Below, one piece after another: positions 35,111-45,149 of a stretch of 64,000 nt of DNA. The translations under genes and the position numbers were made by a program. This stretch comes from Balaenoptera acutorostrata. Taxonomy: Eukaryota; Chordata; Mammalia; Artiodactyla; Balaenopteridae. The stretch is from the NCBI RefSeq assembly GCF_949987535.1, contig NC_080064.1:127190708-127254707 (forward strand). Direction: 5' to 3'. Position 1 is the stretch's first letter, and every line of letters begins with the position of its first letter. Under the pieces are notes generated by a model that worked only from the letters and a program-made list of their open reading frames with translations, was not told the DNA's origin and did not search any database.

Positions 35111-36990
35111 TGATTGAGAAAATACAGTAGCCCTTCCTCCCTGAAGGATGAAGCCTTGCAGTGGTCTCAGCAGGGCTGCATGACCGGGGCTCAACAGGGC
35201 CAAATGAGAAATAAGTGGGTTCCACAAGCATTTATAGCCTGTTTCCTGTAGAATTATTGAAGGAAGTTCCAAGTCATTTGAGTTCAAGTTAAAATTAAGC
35301 TCCGGCCATCCTGACCATCAACTATTTCAAATGCTCCTGTAGAAGCCTACTCGTTTTTGGAAATGTTGTGAATTTAAACCACAAAAGCTCATGTTTTCTT
35401 TTAAACCTATAGATAGAAGTTTCTTGGCATTTTAAGTTGCGGGTTTCCTCTGGCATAGTCCCTTTTAAATGTTGAAAAGGTAGCTTTCTAACCTACACTC
35501 TCTCATCGTGTCATGCTTCATGTAACAAGAGCATTGCACAGGGGTGAAAATTCAGCCTGCAGTGTTTTTTCCACTCAAGGTACTGGCTAAAGTGGACATA
35601 GTAACTAATAGACTTCAGTGACTTTCATGCAATATGAGTTTCCATCAAAAAGTTTACACTGATGAAGTTTTCAGTGCAGAAACATTTTGTGGAAATTGGT
35701 TCAATCAAATCTGGGCTCCAAAGTGGCCTTAGACACATAGCAATTATTGCAGCCATGAAGAGACAGGTAGACCCTTGACCCATTTCTAAAATAATATTCT
35801 TTGTGATTTGCTCCCTGGCACCAACAACAGGAAAACCAAGAATCTTAAAATACAGAAGGTGGTAGTTTAAAGGCAAAACTTTTTTCCCAAATCCCAAAGG
35901 CAAGAATTCAGCAAGGAAGGGTCAGGGAAGATGTGTCCCTCTGGGCAGGCACCAACTCATGCCCATTAAAGCAGGTTCCCATGAGGGCATATCCTCTCAT
36001 AGTCAAGGAAGTTCAACTACCGTGTGTGTTTATACCTCACCTCGGCTTCTCCTGAGGTAGAATATATTTTCTTTTATGGAAAGAATGATTTATTTGCTTT
36101 CCGATTACTAATTTACAAGAGATGTGAGGCAACAGAGAGCCTTGGCTGTGCAGTCTTGGGAAAAGTAAGGCTGTTTCGGCTCAGTACCTCCTAGCCTCCT
36201 CCAGAGGGGCCCCAGGCTGCAGTTACAGCCCCCCAGCAAGGCTGCACACTGCCATTAGGGCCAGGCCAACAGGACAAAAGGGAGGGTGCCCTTGCCCTGT
36301 CTGGGGCTTTCTCTGACTTGGCTGGAAATAATAAGTTTCTTAAAAAAACATCTTTAAGAGACACATGTGTTCAGATATAATCATTCTTTCGAGGATGTGT
36401 CTGTTTTTAAATGGTATGATTCACCCCAAATAGTATGTCCCCCATTTCTCACATCCAGCTGCCATACAGAAAGACAAGAACACTCTATGTGCAGAGGCAC
36501 AGAAGAAACTGGGCTGTCACACATCTTCCCTAGGAAGGAACTTTCTCCAGCATTTAGCTTTTATGGTTAAAGAGAAAAGTTCAAACTCTTTGGGGTGGGG
36601 ATGGGAGGGGGGAGAAACAAAGCGACCTGTCAAAATTCCTTTTAGCACCTACGACTAGTGTTAACTTACATGCTCTCAGAGTGCAATAAAAAGCCTCCAA
36701 ACTGCTGTTAAAGAGATAGTTTGACCTTTTAAAATGGAAACTCTCCCACCTTACATCCATATTCAAAAGATGAACCTTGGGAACTCTAGAGTTTTAGATT
36801 AATAATGAAATGAGGCTGCCTTTCCAGAACAGGGTTTCCCTACAGGCTGCAAGCTAATTAGGGTGCTCTAGACCTACATTGTAACAGCAGGTAGAACGCA
36901 GGCCCCAAACCTTTTAGCCATTGTAGTTGCCAACTGCCCATAGTCTACTTCTGAAAGGAGGCTGGCAGGGTGTCATGGAAATTTAGTAAA
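35111..36990. other. Unannotated intronic stretch
   Basis: AT-rich unique sequence with no repeat family I can name. It lies just inside intron 1 downstream of the CpG island, where intronic enhancers often sit, but no specific site is recognised. Confidence 0.45.
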
Positions 36991-37983
36991 TAAAGAAGTC
37001 CTGGACGCGACTGTCAGTTGCCTGCGGTTCCGGGGCAGGCTGTCGGCCCCTGGCGGCAGAGGAGTCGCCGCGATTTCGGGTCTCCACCGCAGCCGCCGAG
37101 CTCGGCGCGCACCGAGCGGCGCTGCTGAAAGAAGTTGGAGAGCTCCCAGATCGCCAACAGAATTCGGCGGTGGGCGCTGGGGAATCACTTCCAGCGTCGC
37201 AATCAGTAAAGTTTTGGAGTAAGTAAAGACTTTAGACCGACAAGAGACCCGTACTTTCCTTGAGCATAAGACACACACCGCACCACGCCAGCCAGAGGCT
37301 GCTCTTACAAGGCCATCAGCCCTGCTCCACCGGGACGCGCCCGATGCCTTCCAGTTCCCACCACCCCAGTACTCGTCCAGAGGGAGCCGAGCCAGAAAAG
37401 CGGCTCTCCCGGGTTTGCGGTTCCGGATGCAAATGCCTCCAGGCTTCCCGGCCCGGGGGACAAGGGCTAGAAGTCAACAGTCGTGGGAACAAGGGCAGAA
37501 CCACCAAGTCCAGCCGGGACAGCCGGGACCTTCTCCTCCAAGCCCGCTCGGGTTTCTCCAACGGACGCGCGCGGCACAGCCCACGCGCCCCCGGCACTCC
37601 ACTCCACTCCTCTCTACAGGTCCCCCCCAAACTCTTGCCGGGAAGCCCCACAAAGCACAGACGGAGCCCCGAAACTCCCCCAGAGCACTAGCCAGCCACC
37701 CCCACCTCCGTTTCTCGAACCCTCCTTATCGCACCGTTCTCGCGTTCATGGGGAGTGAGAAGCAAACCACGAGAAAATGCCTTCGCGAGGAGCCTCCCTA
37801 CACACACCCGCCCTGTCACTGAAACAAAAGCGTAGGGAGGAGGGAGATGGAAGAGGAGGCGGGAGGAAGGTTTAGAAAGAGGATGGGGAGAGCAGTAAGA
37901 AGGAGCTGGGGAGGAGGGTCGGGATCAGGAGAAGAGACCGGGGCCAGGGACCCCGTTCCGACTCCGCGCGGCCGGTCGCTTAC

Positions 37984-38246
37984 ATGCCCAGGTCGCTGTA
38001 GGTGTTGAAGAACTCCATCTGGTTGCACGCCTGGATCCAGCCCACCACCCAGGTCTCGTGGCGGGGGATGGGGGGCATGACCACGCGGGCCGAAGCTTTG
38101 AAGTAGGGGGTCTTGTAGCGCAGGACGATGGGCGAGGTCTCCTCGATGCGCGTGGGGCACTGGTCGATGGTGGCGCACACATCGTACACCACGATGTTCT
38201 CGCGCCGGATCCGCGCCTTGCAGGTAATGCTTTGGATACAGCCCAT
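37984..38246 (-). CDS. FAM78B: FAM78B, first coding exon (partial gene)
   Basis: The exon encodes the N-terminal 87 residues plus two bases of codon 88 of FAM78B, a conserved vertebrate protein of about 260 residues with no established biochemical role. I recognise it from the start MGCIQSITCKARIRRENIVV and the later stretches TPYFKASARVVMPPIPRHET and WVVGWIQACNQMEFFNTYSD. FAM78A differs clearly at many of these positions. The start codon has A at -3 and G at +4, a strong Kozak context. Gly2, Cys3 and Ser6 fit an N-myristoylation plus palmitoylation signal, so membrane attachment is inferred. The exon ends in a good donor (GCAT|GTAAGC), which splits the Met88 codon in phase 2; the apparent TAA stop is intronic. 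The remaining two thirds of the protein is not in the window and must lie below position 1. No frameshift or missing residue is visible. Confidence 0.97.
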
Positions 38247-38318
38247 CCTTCCGCCCGGCGCCGGCGCGGCGCGGCGTGGGGCAGCGCGGGGGACCGCGCG
38301 GGCAGCCGGGGGCGCCCG

Positions 38319-38330
38319 TCACACCGGCAT
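38319..38330 (-). promoter_or_regulatory. Minimal upstream ORF in FAM78B leader (three codons plus stop)
   Basis: On the gene strand an ATG at 38330-38328 is followed by two codons and TGA, giving Met-Pro-Val-stop. It ends 72 bases before the FAM78B start. Upstream ORFs this short can lower or pace initiation at the main start. Whether it is transcribed depends on the start site, but it is the upstream ATG closest to the coding start, so it is likely included. Confidence 0.5.
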
Positions 38331-38512
38331 GGCGACGCGCCGCCCGCTCCGGGTCCGGCTCAGCCCGTGCCTAGGAGCGGTGAGTCGGCGCCGGGCATTC
38401 TCCGAGGCAGCCCCCTCCTCTCGTCGCCGTGCCGGGTCTCCGCTGCCCCGACGCCCGCCCGCCCCTGCCCACGCCCGCCCCCTCTCCGGCAGGGCGCGCG
38501 GAGCGTGCGCTC

Positions 38513-38757
38513 CTAGGAGGCGGCGGGCGCCCCCGCCGGCTCCAGGGCCGGCGCGGAGGGCAGGGAGGGGAGCGGCACTGCGAGGAGTGGTGCCCACCCC
38601 GGGCCGGAGCCCCCCGCCCCTCGCCGGAGAGGAGGAGGCGGCAGCGGCGGCGGCATGTAGCCGGGGGAGGGCGGCGGCGGCGGCGGCAGCGCCGGGTCTG
38701 TCTGCCTCCGCGGTAGCAGCAGCAGCAGCAGCCGCCGCCGCCGCCGCCACCGCTGCA
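38513..38757 (-). promoter_or_regulatory. Possible longer upstream ORF across the triplet tracts
   Basis: If transcription starts above 38757, an ATG there opens an 81-codon frame. It begins Met-Gln-Arg-Trp, followed by runs of Arg and Leu encoded by the GGC and CTG triplets, then proline-rich sequence. A second in-frame ATG lies at 38655. Low-complexity composition suggests this is a by-product of the repeat rather than a selected peptide. It does not overlap the FAM78B start. Confidence 0.3.
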
Positions 38758-39099
38758 TGAACCTCTGCACCGCGGCTGCCCCCCGCGTGCAGCGCGCCCA
38801 GAGGCTGGCGAGCGGGCGGCCCGAGCGGCAGGCGGAGGCAGCAGTGGCGGCGGCGGAGACCTGCGCTCCCGCCGGCCCCGCCCCGCAGCTGGGCCGCGGC
38901 GACACTCCTCTGCCCGGCCGCCGCGGGCTTGGGGGGCGCCAGGGGACTGTGGCCCAGGGTGGAGGGTCCCACGGGCTGGGCAACCCCAGACGAGATCCGC
39001 GGAGGAAACTGGCTGTGCGCCATCAGTTTTGTCCCTCTCCGGCTGCCGTCCGGCTGCCGTGGGGGGGTACTGTGTAAGGGTGGGGGTGTTTAAAGGACA

Positions 39100-39260
39100 G
39101 CCAGCTCAGGGGTGGGGCCCGACACGTGGGGACCGGGAGGGGCGGGGCCGCGGTGGGTGGTGTTCCGGGGGTGGGCGTGGGGGCTGTGGGAACCCCTCGT
39201 GGATTGGGTGGGGCCGAGAAGGGTGTGGCGCTGTCCAGGGTCGAGGAAGGAACCCGGCAG
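39100..39260. promoter_or_regulatory. G-rich upstream edge of the CpG island
   Basis: The plus strand here is dense in runs of three to six G separated by short loops, which could form G-quadruplexes, and it includes a GGGGCGGGG Sp1-type box. It lies about 0.9-1.0 kb upstream of the FAM78B start codon. A regulatory role is inferred from position and composition only. Confidence 0.4.
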
Positions 39261-39895
39261 TGAGTCTTTGGGGCAGCCTGAGGGTTAGGGGAGCAGCTAT
39301 ATCTGAGATTGGCCAGTTATTTATAATGTAGTTTGTTAGATTAGAGTTAGGCTGAGGTCTGGGCTCCAGTATGTTGATACATGCAGTGGATTTCGGTCTT
39401 TCCCTGACTGGGTTTGCTCTGGAAGCTTTTCTTTCCACCACTGTATATGGGGAAGATACCCAAAGAATCCTTCCGTGCCCTAACACCAAGTCACCAAAAC
39501 TCCCAAGAGTTTTGACTGAAGCTCGAGCTCAGTTTTACTCATCGCCTGCCTTCATCCAAATCTTTTCCTTCTTAGAAAACGCTCTTTCAGCAAACCCCCG
39601 CACATTGGGGAATTAGAGCAGGAAGGGACTTACCCTAAACACTGCCTTTTGAATGTAGCTACATCCCGAGACAGGTTGTGCCTTGCAGAACCGACTAGCT
39701 GGATTAGAATGCTTAGCAGCCTTCTTGAGGTTACCCAAGGTAACCTGTGACCTGTTAAGTACATGGAGAACTTGAGAACATTTTTGGAACCGGGCTGGAT
39801 TTAAATAGTAACTGCTTAATGATACATGTCCAGGGTGCCCGCTTGTAGTAATCCACATGGCCTACAGAAAGCCTGGAATCTTAGGACCTATTCTT
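39261..39895. other. Upstream flank of CpG island
   Basis: Composition returns to background. I see no recognisable gene or repeat. Confidence 0.45.
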
Positions 39896-39980
39896 TTCTT
39901 TGCTTGTCCAGGGCACAGCATGGTGACTGGCACATAGTAGCTGTGCAACAGTTGTCTGTGAATGAATGAATGAGTGAACA
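39896..39980 (+). repeat. L2/MIR 3' end
   Basis: GACTGGCACATAGTAGCTGT followed by AATGAATGAATGAGTGAAC. Confidence 0.75.
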
Positions 39981-40424
39981 GAAAAAGCCTCACTGTAATT
40001 GTCCTGTAGAAACTGCCACCACAAATATGATTCCTTGTGTCTAATATTGTGGTTTACAATGCCAAAAAGAAAAAAAAATTAGCAAATGGTCTTATTGGGC
40101 AGTTATTTTTAACATTTGTATTTCCAAAGCCAATAGCTTCTCTTTAAGTATTTCTTCCATGATCATTGAGCATTTGCTGGATCTGGTGTCCAAGTGTGAA
40201 ATATTCTGACTTAACAGGCTGCACAGGAGGCTGGCTAGAGTTAGTCTTTAGCTAGGACAGATGTGATGAGTAATTTAAAAGTCAGTTGAGATCTAAAAGC
40301 ACTCTTCATCCTTATTTTAACTTTCCTGGTACCTTGATTCACTTTAGAGTTAACAAAAAAGCAGTTTTGCCCTTTGATAACATGCTTCTCTCATTTTACC
40401 ATTTTAGCCACCGATCTCAATCAC

Positions 40425-41300
40425 TGATCCTTTCATTCAGCAAACAATGACCGCCTGGCAGGAGCCAAGCAGTCAAGCATTGTGCTGAGTACTAGGATTC
40501 AAAGACAAGAGCTTGTGGATCACTGGAGAAGATAACGTTGTGAACAGTTTGTCGCTGTAAACTATGACACATGCTTTAATAGTGTGTATTCAGGGCCACA
40601 GGAGCCCAGATAGGAGAGCCACTGAGAGATTTACATGTGCCTCCCTTGAAGTAGTGGCATTTGAACTGGATCTGGAAGGTCCGATAAGAAGCTCATTAAG
40701 AGTAGAAGAGTGAAAGGGCAGTGCAGGATGAGAGTTGGGCAAATGCAAAAATGCACAGAAGTATGAAAGAACACAGCATGTTTAGGGACATAAACAGCTC
40801 AAGTCAATGCAGTTCTCAAAGTGTTATGTGTAAACTATTGGCATCAGACTCACTGGCCAGGAACCAGCTATTGATGGGACCATATTTTGATCTTCAGTGG
40901 AAACTAATGAATGCAAGATTTGCATTTTGAGAAAAATCACTCTCTATCAATTTGGAGGATAGAGGAAGGACAGGTTAGAGGCACTGTGTCAGGATATTGT
41001 GATGACAGATGATTTGGCCCTGAGCTAGAGCCGTTCCATGGGACTGGAGAGGCCTGACTGCTTCTGAGAATCATTTAAGAGGTAAAACTGATTTACTTTG
41101 TAACTGAGGAAATGCTGGGGGAAGAGTCTGGTCAACTCTGAGTTTTCCAGCTTCAATTAAATACATGTGATCCTAATAGCCAAAACAAGGTGACAGAAGT
41201 GGAAGCAGATTGAGGTTGTGTGTTGTCATGTTAAGTTTGAGGTACATGGAGTGTATTTTGGGTAGGGAGCCAGAGTTTGAGTTTCAGTGGTTATTAAGTT
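40425..41300 (+). repeat. Ancient dispersed repeat (same family as 13850)
   Basis: TTTCATTCAGCAAACAATGA, GTGCTGAGTACTAGGATTC, AATCACTCTCTATCAATTTG and CATGTTAAGTTTGAGGTACA occur in family order. Parts between are too diverged to align by eye. Confidence 0.5.
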
Positions 41301-41681
41301 CCAAGAAATAGACCAAGAGAAAAGCATTTAACTGGGGGAATTTAGTTATCTTTGTTGATTTGAGTTGCTTGTCAGGCTGCAATTTTGTGGATAAATATTA
41401 TCCTTTGTCTTCTGGTAATACATGGTAAGCCTGCATAAATAGGGAAGGGCAATAGTAGCCTTCTCCAAATAATAGGAAAATCATATAAAGGAGAATATAT
41501 CTTACTTTTCAAACTTAAAATGAGACCATGTTATGTCCAATAGAGTGCCAATAAAATATAACTCATCATTCACAGACGTGGACCCTTGACATTCTCAAAG
41601 GGTTCATCCATGACCTTCATGAGTATCCAGAATCATGAATGTCACCATGACATATAATTTTCACTATAAAAAGCAGTAAAG

Positions 41682-41982
41682 GGCTTCCCTGGTGGCGCAG
41701 TGGTTGAGAATCTGCCTGCCAATGCAGGGGACACGGGTTCGAGCCCTGGTCTGGGAAGATCCCACATGCCGCGGAGCAACTAAGCCCGTGAGCCACAATT
41801 ACTGAGCCTGCGCATCTGGAGCCCGTGCTCCGCAACAAGAGGGGCCACGATAGTGAGAGGCCCGCGCACCGCGATGAAGAGTGGCCCCCGCTTGCTGCAA
41901 CTGGAGAAAGCCCTCGCACAGAAACGAAGACCCAACACAGCCATAAATAAATAAATGAATAAATAAAAATTAAAAAAAAAAA
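41682..41982 (+). mobile_element. CHR-type tRNA-derived SINE (long form)
   Basis: A full-length copy starting GGCTTCCCTGGTGGCGCAGT, with intact A-box and B-box and an (AAAT)n/poly-A tail. A perfect 13-bp target-site duplication AAAAGCAGTAAAG flanks it (41669-41681, 41983-41995). Low divergence suggests a fairly recent insertion. It is the reference used here for the long form. Confidence 0.96.
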
Positions 41983-42584
41983 AAAAGCAGTAAAGTGTAA
42001 CTGAAAAATGTAAGGGATCATTTTTAGACTCTTAATGGTTCTATAAATATGGCGCCAAGGTAATTTCAAAAGCTACTTAAATAAATTTTGCCATTAAAAT
42101 AAACTCTTTACTTCATTACATCTGTACCTTATTAACTCCATATTCCTTGACTCTGCAAAGAAAAAAAAAAGTCAATCAAAGTATGAGAATTACTACATAG
42201 ATGTCAATGAGAAGAGCTAAGCTGTGCTGGGGCACAAATGCCAGGTGTTGGGTGTGGTTCATTCACTAACTAAGTGGCTGGCAAGTACACTCTGGCCTCC
42301 TAGCAGGCCATTCAGATTTGTGTCTCAGAAAATTACCTCACTACAGGGACCTTTCAGATCACTCAGTGGAGACTATTTTCATCCATGAACATTCAGTCTG
42401 CAAATGCCAATGGTCCGCTACATGTAGCTCAAACCACAGTCTTCAGAAGTACAACAATGTCTCTGTGCTGCTCTTTTAAGTTTCTTTCTCTCCTGGTGAA
42501 GTAAATCTCCCCTGCCTCTATTAGCATCCTGTACCTGCCTCTGTGAGCACCTTTCCAGCTGTTTCACAGTTGTTTGCTCACACT

Positions 42585-42705
42585 TGTCTCCCTCGATAGG
42601 CTGTACACTCCTCAAGGGGATGTGTCATCATGCCCTGTTGTCCAGCCTAGTGCCTGGCACCTAGGAGCCGCTCAGCAAATATTTGAATGACTAAATTTAT
42701 TTTTT
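42585..42705 (+). repeat. L2 LINE 3' end
   Basis: GCTGTACACTCCTCAAGGGG, GTGCCTGGCACCTAGGAGC and CAGCAAATATTTGAATGAC. Confidence 0.8.
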
Positions 42706-43730
42706 TAATCTGGTAAAATACTATTTTCCATAACTTAACTATAAGCTCTGTCTCCTTACCTACAATGAGCATATTTTTTTAATCTACTTCTTTCTGTATG
42801 GTACCTCTTTGTCTTCCCACCGTCTTTCCCCCCAGCGTCCCTCCTAGTTGTAAAAGTGATGCCCTTTGTCTTTGAGCACTAAATCTCCTCTCAAGGGTTA
42901 TCGGTTCTAGGCACCAAGAAATGGAAAAACTTCAATGACAGGACCTGGATGACAATCATTCCTTGTGAATAACTTCATTTGAGTTTATTCTCAGGGCACA
43001 GCACAAATACTCCTTTGTACTTTATGCTTGTGATATTCTTGAGCATGACAGAGCCCCTCAGATCCCTGAGTTAGAGCCCTAGAGCACACTCTCCAGGATG
43101 CTGGCCTCTGCACCCCCTTTACAATCCATTCCCTCAGCCTCCAATGACCCCATGCTCCATCTTTCCAGAAGCAGGGCAATCTCTGACTTTATTTTTCCTA
43201 TCAGTTGACTCATTACTCAATTTGTCAAGTGAGCTTTTTAGAAACTTTGAGCCACAAAGGCCTATTTTCTAGTTGACCTTGGCAAGGGTTTTCAGAAACT
43301 GTAGAACAGACTACCAAATTTGCTGGGAAATTACCTCTGGAACTGCTAAAAAGGGAGATAATTTCTATCTCACTTATACGGTCTGAAGGCAGGCAACGGG
43401 TTAAATGAATCCTCAATGTCCAAGAGAACAGGATTAAAGAAACAACTCTTTTTGGGGTGAACTCCTCCTACGACCACTTCAAGTCAGAGTAACCAATTTC
43501 CCTTCCAGGCTAGGCTAAGAAGCTCTACAGGCGGTGGACCCTGGCAATGGACTCTGACTGCTTTGCTAAATGCATTGAGCCCAAGGTATGGCAGCTGTTT
43601 CAGGTAGCCAATATTTATCAAGCTTTTCCCACCAGCCTCACGTTACAGTAGGCTGCAGAGACTACCAAGAATGCCCTAGTCTGTGAGCCGTCCTGTTGAA
43701 GGTCACTCGTGCCTGTCTCTGCCACAGAGT
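42706..43730. other. Unannotated stretch upstream of FAM78B
   Basis: I see nothing recognisable. Short open frames on the minus strand have no family features. Confidence 0.45.
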
Positions 43731-43746
43731 CCTTTTCTTAGTCTTT

Positions 43747-44059
43747 TTTTTTTAATTAATTAATTAATTTATTTATTTATTTATTTATTTATTTATGGCT
43801 GTGTTGGGTCTTCGTTTCTGTGCGAGGGCTTTCTCTAGTTGCGGCAAGCGGGGGCCACTCTTCATCGCGGTGCGCGGGCCTCTCACTGTCGTGGCCTCTC
43901 TTGTTGTGGAGCACAGGCTCCAGACGCGCAGGCTCAGTAGTTGTGGCTCACGGGCCTAGTTGCTCCGCGGCATGTGGGATCTTCCCAGACCAGGGCTCGA
44001 ACTCGTGTCCCCTGCATTGGCAGGCAGATTCTCAACCACTGCACCACCAGGGAAGCCCC
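43747..44059 (-). mobile_element. CHR-type tRNA-derived SINE, antisense (long form)
   Basis: The reverse complement of the CHR SINE, ending CCACCAGGGAAGCCCC, with a long (ATTT)n/(AATT)n tail at 43751-43797. A perfect 16-bp target-site duplication CCTTTTCTTAGTCTTT flanks it (43731-43746, 44060-44075). It keeps the segment missing from the copy at 5778. Confidence 0.96.
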
Positions 44060-44518
44060 CCTTTTCTTAGTCTTTATCTGCAGGACTTGATGCTCTTCTT
44101 TTTATTCCATGATTCTGCAAATCCTAATTCTCCTCTTGGCTTCTCTGATTCCTCTTGCTTTCCCTGGTTCCCCCAGGGTAGTATTTTCTGAGGGTCCCTC
44201 CTCCCCTGTCTGAACTCCTGCAAGGCGTAAACCGTTGATATTGGTTTTAACTATTATTTTCTATGATGTCTTCCAAGTCTGTCCCTCCAGCCCAAACATT
44301 TCCTGAACTCAAGGCTAGCATGTCCATCTGCCTACTACTAGATGTTTCCGTTCAGACATACTGCCAGTTTCTTCATCTCAGTGAGTTGACACCTCTCTTC
44401 CAGCAATCCAATGTCGCCTCCTGACTACCTTGTTTCTTTTTATTTTATTTTTTGTGTTCAGTATTTTTTTGAATTTTTGAATTTTATTTTATTTATTTAT
44501 TTTTTATACAGCAGGTTC

Positions 44519-44950
44519 AGGTTCTTTTTTTTTAACATCTTTATTGGAATAAAATTGCTTTACACTGGTGTGTTAGTTTCTGCTTTATAACAAAGTAAAT
44601 CAGCTATACATATACATATATCCCCATATCTCCTCCCTCTTGTGTCTCCCTCCCACCCTCCCTATCCCACCCCTCTAGGTGGTCACAAAGCACTGAGGTG
44701 ATCTCCCTGTGCTATGCGGCTGCTTCCCACTAGCTATTGGTTTTACATTTGGTAGTGTATATATGTATATGCCACTCTTTCACTTTGCCCCAGCTTACCC
44801 TTCCCCCTCCCCATGTCCTCAAGTCCATTCTCTAGTAGGTCTGCGTTTTTATTCCCATCCTGCCCCTAGGTTCTTCATGACCAATTTTTTTTTTAGACTC
44901 CATATATATGTGTTAGTATACGGTATTTGTTTTTCTCTTTCTGACTTACT
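44519..44950 (-). mobile_element. 5'-truncated L1 nested in the 3' UTR of the larger L1
   Basis: A second L1 3' end (poly-T, then AACATCTTTATTGGAATAAA on the plus strand) interrupts the larger element close to its tail. A perfect 15-bp target-site duplication TTATACAGCAGGTTC lies at 44504-44518 and 44951-44965, and the host L1 3' UTR resumes directly after it. The nested copy is therefore younger than the host. Confidence 0.94.
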
Positions 44951-45149
44951 TTATACAGCAGGTTCTTATCAGCTATCTATTTTACACTTATTAGTGTATA
45001 TATGTCAATCCCAATCTCCCAATTAATCCTACGCCCCCACCCCCACTTTCCGCCCTTGGTGTCCATATGTTTGTTCTCTACATCTGTGTCTCTCTTTCTG
45101 ACTTGCAAACCAGTTCATCTGTACCATTTTTCTAGATTCCACATATATT

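Larger units (their letters stand above)
1..37983 (-). other. FAM78B: FAM78B intron 1 (5' part)
   Basis: From the donor at 37982-37983 down to position 1 no further FAM78B coding sequence appears on the minus strand, and none of the open frames matches the next part of the protein. The stretch is therefore inferred to be the first part of intron 1. This fits the known mammalian gene, which has two coding exons and a very long intron. It contains only repeats and unannotated unique sequence. Confidence 0.85.
38247..38760 (-). promoter_or_regulatory. FAM78B: FAM78B 5' UTR / core promoter with triplet tracts
   Basis: This is the GC-rich leader immediately upstream of the FAM78B start. It contains triplet tracts: six AGC units at 38715-38732 running into six GCC units to 38748, and a GGC tract at about 38671-38687. 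Read on the gene strand these are (GGC)n followed by (TGC)n. How much is transcribed depends on the start site, which is unknown. A minimal upstream ORF lies inside it (separate entry). Confidence 0.6.
37000..39260. promoter_or_regulatory. FAM78B: CpG island covering FAM78B promoter, exon 1 and proximal intron
   Basis: GC and CpG content jump sharply at about 37.0 kb and fall again after about 39.26 kb, against an AT-rich, CpG-poor background. The island spans the first ~1 kb of intron 1, the coding exon, the 5' UTR and the upstream promoter. Many GC-box cores (GGGCGG or CCGCCC) are present. I see no convincing TATA box, as expected for a CpG-island promoter with dispersed start sites. The exact transcription start cannot be fixed from sequence. 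Confidence 0.9.

Noticed and set aside
37260..37822. Overlapping GC-rich frames (143, 111, 135 codons) in proximal intron 1
   Set aside because: CpG-island composition suppresses stop codons. Frames overlap on both strands and none has a recognisable domain.
37980..37982. TAA stop directly after Met88 of FAM78B, suggesting an 88-residue protein
   Set aside because: The TAA overlaps a strong splice donor (GTAAGC) exactly where the known protein continues, so it is intronic.
38128..38760. 210-codon plus-strand frame across FAM78B exon 1
   Set aside because: Mostly the antisense shadow of the coding exon and triplet repeats. Only the short ATG-to-donor part is kept as a speculative finding.
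38319..39023. 234-codon minus-strand frame through the CpG island
   Set aside because: Low-complexity Ala/Gly/Arg/Pro product of GC-rich triplets with no domain; it ends in the FAM78B leader. Only the short upstream ORFs inside it are kept as possibilities.
41617..42069. 150-codon minus-strand frame
   Set aside because: Antisense reading of a CHR SINE; near-identical peptide appears at the other SINE copies.
43751..43797. Repeated ATTT/AATT units as a possible array
   Set aside because: This is the A-rich tail of the SINE; units are too short and uniform, with no spacers, to be a CRISPR or other array.
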